Made by a program: the position numbers and the translations under genes
Shown: one piece after another, positions 19,318 through 27,788 of the stretch
How positions within the stretch are numbered: position 1 is the first letter of the stretch
How the letters are laid out: each line of letters starts with the position of its first letter
Notes under the pieces: generated by a model
What the model was told of the DNA's origin: nothing
Database searches by the model: none
What the model saw: only the letters and a program-made list of their open reading frames with translations
NCBI GenBank assembly: GCA_025462865.1
Contig: JAOAPI010000084.1
Coordinates: forward strand, 54,039-118,038
Reading direction: 5' to 3'
DNA: 64,000 nucleotides
DNA from: Candidatus Sulfotelmatobacter sp.
Lineage (GTDB): Bacteria > Acidobacteriota > Terriglobia > Terriglobales > Acidobacteriaceae

Positions 19318-21143
19318 TGCCCGGGCTCAGTTGGCTCAAGCTGACAGTAGGCGCTGCAATTCTGGCGGTAACATTACTGCCCATTGCTGCTCAGTCGCAG
19401 GCCCATCATTCATCCCCCGCCACTGTGTCCAGCCAAAATAAGAATAATAAGGACGCGGCCTCGCACTTGGTTACGTTCGCGGATGTAGCGAGGATCGCCG
19501 GAATCGATTTTCATCTTACCTGCGGCGGTCCTGACAAGCGCTACATCCTGGAGTCGATGTGCGGCGGCGTTGCCGTCTTCGATTACGACAATGACGGCTG
19601 GATGGATATCTTTCTGGTGGACGGTTCCACGCTTGCTGACTTGCGCGACGAAAAGTGTCACGCTGGCAAGCTCTACCACAACAATCACGACGGTACCTTC
19701 ACCAACGTTACGGCAAAGTCGGGCTTGGCTCACTGCGGGTGGGGGTTTGGAGTAGCGGTCGGCGATTACGACAATGACGGCTGGGAAGATCTCTACATTA
19801 CTTATCTGGATGGGGCAGTCCTTTATCACAACAATCACGACGGCACTTTTAGTGATGTGACGGCGAAGGCAGGGGTTGGCAACCCAGGTCGATGGGGAAC
19901 CAGCGCGGCCTTTGGCGATTATGACAATGATGGCAATCTCGATCTTTACGTCGCCAACTATGTCGACCTCGATCTTCAACACCTGCCGGAGTTCGGCCAG
20001 GGATCTTTCTGCCAATATCGCGGGATCCCAGTCTCCTGCGGTCCCCGCGGATTGAAGGGCGGACGCGACCGCCTGTATCACAACAATGGAGACGGAACCT
20101 TCACGGACGTGACGGAGAAACTCAACATCGATCCAAACTCTTATTACGGTCTCGGCGTGCTCTGGCTGGACTATGACTTGGACGGGTGCCTCGATCTCTA
20201 CGTCGCCGATGATTCCTCTCCCAGCATGCTGTATCACGGCGACTGCAAGGGCGGCTTTACCGAAGTCGGAGTGCAGGCGGGAGTGGCGTACAGCGCCGAT
20301 GGTCGAGAGCAGGCTGGCATGGGCGTTGACTCAGCCGACTACGACCATGATGGTTGGCCCGACATTGCCAAGACTAACTTTTCCGACGACACCAATAATC
20401 TTTTTCACAACGATCACACTGGCGAATTTACCGACCTCGCCGGGCCTACGAACTTTGGGCCTCTGAGCGTTCCCTTTCTTGGTTTCGGGGTCAAGTTTCT
20501 CGACATCGACAACGATGGATGGAAAGATATTTTTGTCGCTAATGGGCACGTGAATCCGCAGGTCGATCAGTATTCCTTTGGTGTTACGTACGCCGAACGC
20601 CCGCTGCTGTTCAGGAATCTTGGCAGCGGAAAGTTTGAGGAGATCGGCCTGAGTGCGGGAGCGGCGCTCACTCATCGTTATGTGGCTCGTGCAGCTGCAG
20701 CCGCTGATTTCTTCAATGATGGTAGGGAGGGATTGCTAGTAAGCGTGTTGGACGGTGCTCCTCTGCTCCTTCGCAATCAAAGCCGCCAACAAGGTCATTG
20801 GTTGCGCATCAAGACAGTTGGTGTGCGCTCCAATCGTGACGGCTTTGGTGCCCGCGTCGAGGTAAAGGCCGGCACGCTCGCTCAAGTTTCAGAAATGCGG
20901 ACCAACTCAAGTTTTCAATCTGCCAGTGATCCTCGACTGCACTTCGGCTTGGGTGCCGCGAATCATGTCGATTCCATCGTCGTGCGCTGGCCCTCCGGAA
21001 TCATCGACCGGATCGGCCCTCAAAATGCCGATCAGCAGCTAGTCATTGAGGAAGGGAAAGGTGTCGTTTTACAACCGCCGATCGCACCCCGAAAGACGCC
21101 TTCTCGCTCTTCGCAGTACCAACGGAAGCACTCCAAATTCTGA
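19317..21143 (+). CDS. VCBS/FG-GAP repeat protein with ASPIC/UnbV C-terminal domain
   Basis: The 608-aa exported protein begins with a signal peptide. It then shows repeated calcium-binding FG-GAP-like motifs (DYDNDGWMDIF, DYDNDGWEDLY, DYDNDGNLDLY, DYDLDGCLDLY, DIDNDGWKDIF) that should form a beta propeller. The last 100 residues are an ASPIC/UnbV domain (GFGARVEV through DSIVVRWPSG). Such proteins are outer-surface or periplasmic and their function is not established. It is coupled to the upstream TPR gene and sits before a large TonB-dependent receptor, suggesting a shared envelope or uptake role. A GTG at 19314 is an alternative start. Confidence 0.88.
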   Translation: MPGLSWLKLTVGAAILAVTLLPIAAQSQAHHSSPATVSSQNKNNKDAASHLVTFADVARIAGIDFHLTCGGPDKRYILESMCGGVAVFDYDNDGWMDIFLVDGSTLADLRDEKCHAGKLYHNNHDGTFTNVTAKSGLAHCGWGFGVAVGDYDNDGWEDLYITYLDGAVLYHNNHDGTFSDVTAKAGVGNPGRWGTSAAFGDYDNDGNLDLYVANYVDLDLQHLPEFGQGSFCQYRGIPVSCGPRGLKGGRDRLYHNNGDGTFTDVTEKLNIDPNSYYGLGVLWLDYDLDGCLDLYVADDSSPSMLYHGDCKGGFTEVGVQAGVAYSADGREQAGMGVDSADYDHDGWPDIAKTNFSDDTNNLFHNDHTGEFTDLAGPTNFGPLSVPFLGFGVKFLDIDNDGWKDIFVANGHVNPQVDQYSFGVTYAERPLLFRNLGSGKFEEIGLSAGAALTHRYVARAAAAADFFNDGREGLLVSVLDGAPLLLRNQSRQQGHWLRIKTVGVRSNRDGFGARVEVKAGTLAQVSEMRTNSSFQSASDPRLHFGLGAANHVDSIVVRWPSGIIDRIGPQNADQQLVIEEGKGVVLQPPIAPRKTPSRSSQYQRKHSKF

Positions 21144-21529
21144 TTCTCCGGATCGAACGAACTGTTGCCCGAGCCGCAGTATCGAGTAGGATTCTCTCTT
21201 CTACTCCACTCCTGTAACTAGCCTCGCATACTTGCAAGTGATTGATTCTATTGCTGAAGTGGTCTCGTCGGACCCAATCCTGAGGTTTTCCAGTAAGAAT
21301 TCTTAACGTCCGACCGCCATTAATTCTATTTGGACTAAGACTGCAAGCGGCGAAGCCTCCACCATGAAGAGACTTACATTTCTAAACATTTCTTGACAGT
21401 CGTCATACATTAAGAGCAAAATGCGGCCCACTTAACAATGATGTGTGATGGTGGTCACACATCCATGTGTTTGTCTAGGTTCTTGGGTTCCGAGTGATCG
21501 ACGTTGACATCTTGTGCGAGGGTAAGACA
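21144..21529 (+). other. Leader/promoter region of the first TonB-dependent receptor
   Basis: This gap of about 385 bp contains a TTGACA hexamer at 21393-21398 without a good -10 at the standard distance, and a perfect CRP-like palindrome at 21440-21463 (separate entry). No gene is seen. I see no clear terminator for the upstream UnbV gene, so read-through into the receptor is possible. Confidence 0.5.
21440..21463. promoter_or_regulatory. CRP/FNR-family operator-like palindrome
   Basis: GATGTGTGA-TGGTGG-TCACACATC is a perfect inverted repeat with 9-bp arms and a 6-bp spacer. Its core TGTGA-N6-TCACA is exactly the classical CRP consensus. It lies 67 bp before the receptor start codon. No CRP-like regulator gene is in the window, so the binding protein is inferred. 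Confidence 0.65.
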
Positions 21530-24500
21530 ATGACGAAGCTGCAGTTCTGCATGATTTCGTTGTGTATTTTTTTGCTGACGCTGAGCGCGATGGCGCAGAT
21601 TCAAAACGGCCAGTTCTCTGGTACGGTCACTGACGCCTCCGGCGCCGCAGTTGCTGGTGCGAAGATCACCATCACGAACCAGGCGACGAACTTCTCAGTA
21701 GACACCACTACAAATGGAACCGGCAGTTACAGCGCCAAGGAGCTTCCAGTCGGCGTCTACAAAATCACCGTTGAGCATCCCGGCTTCAAGACATACACAG
21801 ATAACGGCGTGAACCTCGACCCCGGGGCCATTCTTCGGGTTGACGTGAAGATGCAGTTGGGCCAGGCGCGTGAAGTGGTCGAAGTTACAGGCGAAGCCGC
21901 GACGGTTCAAACTGAAGACGCAAGATTGACTTCGACGATTGGCGCCGCACAAATTAACAACCTTCCGTTGAACGGCCGTAACGTTTTTGACTTGATGCAG
22001 CTTAATGCGGGCGCCGTGAACGTGGCAGGAGTTGACTTTGAAAATGGACACAATACCGTAGTCAACGGGGTGCGCGAAGACTTCAACGGTTTCCTGATCA
22101 ACGGCGTTTCCAATAAAGGGTTGAGCGGCGGCGTGGTGAACACGCCGATCCAGGACACTGTCGAAGAGTTCCAGCAATTAGGGCTGAATATGTCGGCGCA
22201 ATACGGCAACAGCGCTGGCAGCACCGTCAACCTGGTGACCAAATCGGGCACCAATCAGTTCCACGGCAGCGTGTGGGAGTACCTTCGCAACTCTGCGGCC
22301 AACGCAAACGATTTTTTTCTGAACCAGCAAGGTGTGGCGCGACCTGCGCTTCGTTGGAATCAGTTCGGCTTTACCTTCGGCGGACCGATTAAGAGAGACA
22401 AGTTCTTTTTCTTTGCCTCTTATCAAGGAAGCCGTTTCACAACGGTGGGAACTCCGTCGCCGGTTGTCGTCGAATCGCAGGCCTGGCGGGATGCGGTAAT
22501 ACAAGCGGACGCGAATACGGGAGTGAATTCCGTGGCGGCGGTCCTCTACGGTGGTTTCAAGCCTAGTGTGGGTGGGACGCCGTTGTACACGATCGATTGC
22601 TACATCACCGGAGCGAACTGCCCTGCGGGAACATCTGGGCCCCTAACGGACAGCGGATTAAACAGCTATGAGGCGTACAACTGCGTGGCAAACACCACCC
22701 CGGCCATCGCCGCAAGATTCCAATCTATCCTGGGCGTCCTTGCAAGTGACGACTACTCCAAGTGCACATCGGGGGCGCCCGCGCTACAGCCCGGCACGAT
22801 CAGTCGTTCGGCCGCTGGTTCTGCTCTGGTCATCCAGAACTCGAGCGTATCCCTATTCAAATCACAAACTGGGAGTGGCATCAATCAAAACCTGTTCAAC
22901 GGCAACGAGGCTACCTTGCGCCTCGATTACAACTGGAATACCAAGAACCGCTTGTCCGTAAACTATAACGATGCGCGGACCACAGATGGCTTCGGTCCCT
23001 GCGCTCCTTCTTGCACCCGCGGCTTTACCAATCCGATTAAAGGCCGGACGCCGAACGGTCAATTTAGTTTTGTCCACACCTTTAGCCCAGCTATTTTGAA
23101 CGACTTCCGGGCAGGTTATACCCAGAACGTCAGCCTCATCAATACCGCCCAAGGCGGAGTCCCCTCGACCAGTTTTGACGACGCTTCCGTTGGTTTCGGT
23201 TCCTACAGTGGGTATCCGCAGTTCTTCAAGGAGAATGTCTACAGCTACTCCGATATGGTGGCAATTACCCACAGCAAGCACAACATAAAGATCGGAGTCG
23301 ATTTCCGGCGCAACATTGAAAACAGCGAGTTCAACGTCGCGCGCCCGTCTTACTATTTCAACGATCCCCTTTTCTTCGCAGCGGATGCTCCGTACTCTGT
23401 GTCAGCCGGCGTCAATCCGGGGATTTGTGCGCCTCCTTGCTCGCAATCGACGATTCAGCAACTGATCGCGAGCAATGCAACTCCCAGCGCGAACCTGCAA
23501 AGCAACGTTCGGCACTGGCGGAACCTGGAGATGGGAGCTTACTTCCAGGATGATTGGAAGGTTACGAAGCGCCTGACTCTGCAGCTAGGCCTGCGCTATG
23601 ACCTTTACAAGCGTCACACCGAAGAGAACAACCTGGCTACCACTTTCGTCCTGGGACCGGGAAATAATCCGATCCAAGGGGTGATCAGCGCTAACGCCCC
23701 GGCGGGCAGCCCCGGCTGCGATAGCAACGCTGCACAAATGGCTATGGCGCAGCTGGCGGGTGTCTGTGGGCAAGGCGGTTTTGCGGCAGCTTCCACGCTG
23801 GGTAAAGGCCGGTACAAGGATTTCGGCCCTCGCGTTGGTTTTGCCTTGGACGTATTTGGCAATGGCAAGACTTCGTTGCGAGGCGGCTTCGGATTGGCTT
23901 ATGAGGGCACGCTCTACAACCCCCTTTCCAACTCGCGCTGGAACCTGCCGTACTACTCATTCAATAACGTCAGCAATTTCGTAGGCGGCGACGTAAACAG
24001 TGTCGTGTATGGTCCAACCGATTGCACCGGAGCAGGTACTTTCCCCGATAATTGCGTACCAATAGGCGGAGCCCAGTTTGGTCCAGGTGGGGTTGCTCCC
24101 ACCTTCAGCGGACCGCCGTCGGGCAAGCAGGGCCAAGGATTTACCGGAGCGCAGGCGCAAGGTAATATTGACGGCTGGAATCCACTGAATCCAAACCTGG
24201 CGTCATTGACGGGAATCATCTTCCCGCAAGGCGTCGATGACCCCTACGTGTACAACTACTATTTGGGTATTCAGCATGAAATTTTCCCCAAGACGGTGGT
24301 AGAAGTGGACTATGTTGGCACCACCGGCCACAAGCTGTTCCGCGCTGAGGACGTGAACCGCCTCCCCGGAACCCTACTGCCGGTCGGTTCGACACTCGTC
24401 AATGATGTGGGGGAGACCGTCGTCGGTTACGGAGGTCGGCCTAACCCCAACTACGGGCGCTTGCGTGTGTGGGAGAACGTAGTGAATTCCAACTACAACT

Positions 24501-25354
24501 CTCTGCAGGCTTCCGTGAAGCGCCAGATGAGCCATGGCTTCCTGTTCAACGTGAACTACACCTGGAGCCACTCGATTGACAATGGTTCGACCTGGCATAG
24601 CGGCGCCACCAGCGCGAACGGAGCTGCAGGGGGTGAGGGTTTCACCACCGATCCGACGCATCCCGAGTTTGACCGGGGCAACTCGATTTATGACATCCGT
24701 CAACGCCTGGTTATTAATCATGTTTGGCAGGTACCCGGCCAGAACCTGAGGGGTATAAGCGGGTTGATTCTAGGCGGCTGGTCTTTGAATGGGGTGTGGC
24801 AGCTCCAAAGTGGGGCTCACTGGGAGCCTTTCCGCTCGTCGGCGGCAAAATTGAGGGAGATTTCGGACAATACGGTTAGCTGTACCGCGGCAGACGTTAA
24901 TACCGGCAACTGCGTGAATCTGGGCGGTGACTACCTTCTGACACGGGGCCGGAATGAACGTCCAAGCAGCAGCGTTCCCGGCTTCTCCGATTTCAGCCAC
25001 AACACATGGGCGTGCGGCTGGACAGCCGCCAACTGTCCGGGCGTGACGCCTCAAGCCAATCTTCCGGTTCTTTCGGCGCCGTGCCTGGCCTGTAAGGGCA
25101 ACTTGGGACGGAATACGTTTGTCGGTCCGGGCCTGTTCCAAACCGACATGAGCCTGACAAAGAACTTCAGGCTGACGGAGCGATTCAACCTGAAGTTTGA
25201 CGCGAGCGCTTTCAACGTGTTCAACCGGACGAATTTCGAACTGGCGACCGGTGGCACTGCCAACAAGAACAACATTGCCAGCGGCAATTTCGGCGTAGCC
25301 GGTGGAGTGATTGGTCAACGCACGATGCAGTTTGGCCTGAAGTTGTTCTTCTAA
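21530..25354 (+). CDS. Large Oar-like TonB-dependent outer-membrane receptor (first copy)
   Basis: The product (1274 aa) has a signal peptide ending near SAMAQ, an N-terminal carboxypeptidase-regulatory/Cna-B beta-sandwich (GTVTDASGAAVAGAKITITN, about residues 25-105), a plug domain (NNLPLNGRNVFDLMQL), and a long beta barrel ending in the aromatic terminus GLKLFF typical of outer-membrane proteins. These Oar-type receptors import large or unusual substrates such as oligosaccharides or peptides, or take part in surface functions; the ligand cannot be read from sequence. The barrel contains several Cys pairs in loop regions, possibly extracellular disulfides. The ATG at 21530 follows GAGGG at a proper distance. 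It follows a TPR + UnbV pair and is closed by a strong terminator. Confidence 0.93.
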   Translation: MTKLQFCMISLCIFLLTLSAMAQIQNGQFSGTVTDASGAAVAGAKITITNQATNFSVDTTTNGTGSYSAKELPVGVYKITVEHPGFKTYTDNGVNLDPGAILRVDVKMQLGQAREVVEVTGEAATVQTEDARLTSTIGAAQINNLPLNGRNVFDLMQLNAGAVNVAGVDFENGHNTVVNGVREDFNGFLINGVSNKGLSGGVVNTPIQDTVEEFQQLGLNMSAQYGNSAGSTVNLVTKSGTNQFHGSVWEYLRNSAANANDFFLNQQGVARPALRWNQFGFTFGGPIKRDKFFFFASYQGSRFTTVGTPSPVVVESQAWRDAVIQADANTGVNSVAAVLYGGFKPSVGGTPLYTIDCYITGANCPAGTSGPLTDSGLNSYEAYNCVANTTPAIAARFQSILGVLASDDYSKCTSGAPALQPGTISRSAAGSALVIQNSSVSLFKSQTGSGINQNLFNGNEATLRLDYNWNTKNRLSVNYNDARTTDGFGPCAPSCTRGFTNPIKGRTPNGQFSFVHTFSPAILNDFRAGYTQNVSLINTAQGGVPSTSFDDASVGFGSYSGYPQFFKENVYSYSDMVAITHSKHNIKIGVDFRRNIENSEFNVARPSYYFNDPLFFAADAPYSVSAGVNPGICAPPCSQSTIQQLIASNATPSANLQSNVRHWRNLEMGAYFQDDWKVTKRLTLQLGLRYDLYKRHTEENNLATTFVLGPGNNPIQGVISANAPAGSPGCDSNAAQMAMAQLAGVCGQGGFAAASTLGKGRYKDFGPRVGFALDVFGNGKTSLRGGFGLAYEGTLYNPLSNSRWNLPYYSFNNVSNFVGGDVNSVVYGPTDCTGAGTFPDNCVPIGGAQFGPGGVAPTFSGPPSGKQGQGFTGAQAQGNIDGWNPLNPNLASLTGIIFPQGVDDPYVYNYYLGIQHEIFPKTVVEVDYVGTTGHKLFRAEDVNRLPGTLLPVGSTLVNDVGETVVGYGGRPNPNYGRLRVWENVVNSNYNSLQASVKRQMSHGFLFNVNYTWSHSIDNGSTWHSGATSANGAAGGEGFTTDPTHPEFDRGNSIYDIRQRLVINHVWQVPGQNLRGISGLILGGWSLNGVWQLQSGAHWEPFRSSAAKLREISDNTVSCTAADVNTGNCVNLGGDYLLTRGRNERPSSSVPGFSDFSHNTWACGWTAANCPGVTPQANLPVLSAPCLACKGNLGRNTFVGPGLFQTDMSLTKNFRLTERFNLKFDASAFNVFNRTNFELATGGTANKNNIASGNFGVAGGVIGQRTMQFGLKLFF

Positions 25355-25371
25355 GCTGAGCTAGCTTTCAG

Positions 25372-25405
25372 GGGCCTGTTCTCGCATCTAAGAACGGGCC
25401 CTTTT
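25372..25405 (+). terminator. Rho-independent terminator after the first receptor gene
   Basis: GGGCCTGTTCT and AGAACGGGCCC form an 11-bp stem with one G-U pair around an 8-nt loop, followed by TTTT. It begins 17 bp after the receptor stop codon and lies just before the next gene's ribosome binding site. Confidence 0.85.
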
Positions 25406-25424
25406 CACTTTGCGGAGGAAGGCC

Positions 25425-26447
25425 ATGATCCGCAGATCTTATCCCTGGATGTTGCTTGCGCTGGCGTTGCTTTTGCCCTGCACCATAGTGGGACAAGTAC
25501 CGCTGGGCCGGATTATTGGCCAGGCACGCACCGTTCGAGGTGAATTCCCGCCGCGCCAGATCATGGTAGAACTACGCCTGCACGGGGGCACCGTTGAAAG
25601 CGTTTACACCGACAATGAGGGGCGTTTCGGTTTTTCCAACCTTCACGCCAATGGGTACCAGGTCGCCATCAACGACGAAGAGTACTACCCGGTGGAAGAA
25701 CGAGCGGATGTAAATCCCGATGTGATGCCCTATACCAGGGTGCAGATCGTTCTCCGTAGCCGCGAGGCTCGGCAGAACAACGATCCGGTGGGAGCCAGGG
25801 CGTCCGGCGGCAGTCCCTATCTGGTTGATCCGGCTGACTTCAATAAACTTTTTCCCAAAAAAGCGCTGAAAGAATATACCCGCGGGCTTGACGCCGAGCG
25901 GCATGGCAAGCATGATGAAGCCATTACCCACTACTTAAGCGCGCTAAAGATCTCTCCCGGGTACTACCCCGCCCACAATAATCTCGGTTCACTGTATTTG
26001 GGCAAGGCAGATTTCAAGTCCGCGGAGGCGCAATTTCAAGAAGTGATCCGGCTCGATCAGAACGATGCTCAGGCCTACTTTAACCTGGGCAACGTTCTGA
26101 TGTTGACTGGGCGCTATCCGGAATCGGAAAAGGTGTTGTCCTTAGGATTGCAGCGTCAACCCGATTCTGCTTTTGGAAATTTTCTTCAAGGTTCTCTATA
26201 CGGGCGAGCCGGCAAACTTCCTGAAGCGGAAAAGAGTCTACGCACCTCCCTGCAACTGGATGCGACGATGTGGCAGGCGCATTTGCAACTGGTTAATCTC
26301 TACCTCAAGCAGAACCGGAAGCAAAATGCGATTTCCGAGTTGCAGGCCTTTCTGAAGGCTTTTCCTTCCGTGCCGGCCGTGCCAAAGGCAAACGAATTAC
26401 TTTACAAATTGCAGAAGGAGAGCATCGTAGCTCCCCCGCCCGAATAA
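25425..26447 (+). CDS. Exported carboxypeptidase-regulatory-like / TPR protein
   Basis: The product (340 aa) has a signal peptide, an N-terminal beta-sandwich resembling the CarboxypepD_reg domain (QIMVELRLHGGTVESVYTDNEGRFGFSNLHANGYQV), and about four to five TPR units from residue 145 onwards (AHNNLGSLYLGKADFKSAEAQF, AYFNLGNVLMLTGRY). It is probably periplasmic. The ATG at 25425 has GGAGGA at the right distance; the track start at 25410 lies upstream of that ribosome binding site. Its N-terminal domain echoes that of the adjacent receptor, which suggests they work on the same surface complex, but this is inference. Confidence 0.85.
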   Translation: MIRRSYPWMLLALALLLPCTIVGQVPLGRIIGQARTVRGEFPPRQIMVELRLHGGTVESVYTDNEGRFGFSNLHANGYQVAINDEEYYPVEERADVNPDVMPYTRVQIVLRSREARQNNDPVGARASGGSPYLVDPADFNKLFPKKALKEYTRGLDAERHGKHDEAITHYLSALKISPGYYPAHNNLGSLYLGKADFKSAEAQFQEVIRLDQNDAQAYFNLGNVLMLTGRYPESEKVLSLGLQRQPDSAFGNFLQGSLYGRAGKLPEAEKSLRTSLQLDATMWQAHLQLVNLYLKQNRKQNAISELQAFLKAFPSVPAVPKANELLYKLQKESIVAPPPE

Positions 26448-26511
26448 ATTTGTTAGAGATGGTCAGTTGAACTTGTTGTAATATGATGGCCTCATCCAGG
26501 GAGGAGGAGAT

Positions 26512-27207
26512 ATGCAGAGACTCCTTGACGCCCCCAAGTTGGTTAAGCTCCTACCGGTTCTGGCGATTTTTATGGCGTCAGAAATTGGCGCCTGTCAACA
26601 AGCCTCGACGCCGCTGCTTCGGCTGCAGGAATCGAGAGCCTATCTGAATATCGACGCCAACGTTCAGCATGGTCAGGGAATGTGGGGCATCACCTTCGGT
26701 AATCCCGGGGACGTCTGGCGATATCCAAATTCGTTGTCATGCCTGGTGGTTTATGGTGACGGGAAATACGTCCTGGAAAAAAGAGACGAGCCGACTTTGG
26801 GTAAACCAAAGGTGAAACGGGCGGAAGGTAGCCTGGGAGCCGACGATCTGCTGCGGCTGAAAGGCATTCTCGACGACGAAGCGCTCAAAAAAATCAAGAC
26901 GCCGAACATGCCGGGGCTTCCCGACGACGCTCAAGCTGTGCGGGACATCGAGAGCCTGGATGCGCAAATTGACCACTCCGGAACCACTCAGCGATTCACC
27001 TTAGTGAAGGAGCGGGTGAAAACCGGCGCCCTAACTTCAGCGACAACAGGCCCCTCAACCGGTATGGATACTTACCTGGATAATGGTGCACCCTACAAGA
27101 AAACTCTGAGCCCGCTCTTGAAGTGGTTTGAAGGCGTGGAAAAGAAAAGCAAGTCAGAGCTGAAAGAATCGAAGCCTCAGTATTGCGCACCGATCAACAT
27201 TGGATAA
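26512..27207 (+). CDS. Putative lipoprotein of unknown function, tandem paralogue A
   Basis: The 231-aa protein has a hydrophobic N-terminus with a lipobox-like IGAC, so it is probably a lipoprotein. A very strong GGGAGGAGG precedes the ATG. I do not recognise a domain. The central block (CLVVYGDGKYVLEKR, then EGSLGADDLLRLKGILDDEAL, then a Pro-rich turn) resembles the next gene's product in order and spacing, so the two look like diverged tandem duplicates. They are separated by only a few bases and form an operon. Confidence 0.75.
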   Translation: MQRLLDAPKLVKLLPVLAIFMASEIGACQQASTPLLRLQESRAYLNIDANVQHGQGMWGITFGNPGDVWRYPNSLSCLVVYGDGKYVLEKRDEPTLGKPKVKRAEGSLGADDLLRLKGILDDEALKKIKTPNMPGLPDDAQAVRDIESLDAQIDHSGTTQRFTLVKERVKTGALTSATTGPSTGMDTYLDNGAPYKKTLSPLLKWFEGVEKKSKSELKESKPQYCAPINIG

Positions 27208-27211
27208 AACA

Positions 27212-27763
27212 ATGACACGGTATCTAACAATTCTTTGCGGCATCCTGGCAGTTGGCCTTGCGGCTGCTGTTGTGGGCCAGACTGAAATGGGGAAAGGCGC
27301 AGTAGTTCGGCTCCAGCTCAACGAGGTGCAGCCGGGGACCATGGCCTCCGAGCAGTACTGCACTGTGGTTTTTTCCGACCGCCACTTCCATTCTGAGAAA
27401 GCGAGCCGCCGCAGGGGAAAGGACACCGATCGCAAGGTTTATGAGGGTGAATTGTCGGAGGCGGACTGGAATGCGCTGGGCGGAATCATTGACAGCGAAG
27501 GATTTCGAGCGCTCAGCATTCCCCAAGACGTGTCTCCCCTGGTGATTCAGGATGCCCATACCGTTACCATCAGCGTGGCTCGTGGCACTAGATTTCAGAA
27601 TATGGAGTTTTTGGATAACAAGAGCCGCAAACCTTACGACTCTCAATTAAAACCGCTACTGCGATGGTGGAAATCATTTCGCAGCGAGCGTATCGTGGAA
27701 TCGAAAGCTGCCGTGGATGCAAGGTGCTCCCTGGACAGTACCAATTCCGTATTCAGCCAATAA
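27212..27763 (+). CDS. Exported protein of unknown function, tandem paralogue B
   Basis: The 183-aa product has a signal peptide (ILCGILAVGLAAAVVGQ). Its CTVVFSDRHFHSEKASRR, then EGELSEADWNALGGIIDSEGF, matches the pattern of the preceding gene, so I infer a shared fold. No catalytic motif is visible. The ATG at 27212 is preferred to an overlapping TTG at 27200. It lies 4 bp after the upstream stop and converges with the sulfatase-like gene. Confidence 0.72.
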   Translation: MTRYLTILCGILAVGLAAAVVGQTEMGKGAVVRLQLNEVQPGTMASEQYCTVVFSDRHFHSEKASRRRGKDTDRKVYEGELSEADWNALGGIIDSEGFRALSIPQDVSPLVIQDAHTVTISVARGTRFQNMEFLDNKSRKPYDSQLKPLLRWWKSFRSERIVESKAAVDARCSLDSTNSVFSQ

Positions 27764-27788
27764 GGATCGAAACAATTCGCAGAAGAGT

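Noticed and set aside
19410-20237. 275-aa minus-strand ORF full of VIVVI-type repeats
   Set aside because: It is the antisense reading of the FG-GAP DYDNDG repeats of the UnbV gene; the sense frame has a signal peptide and known domains.
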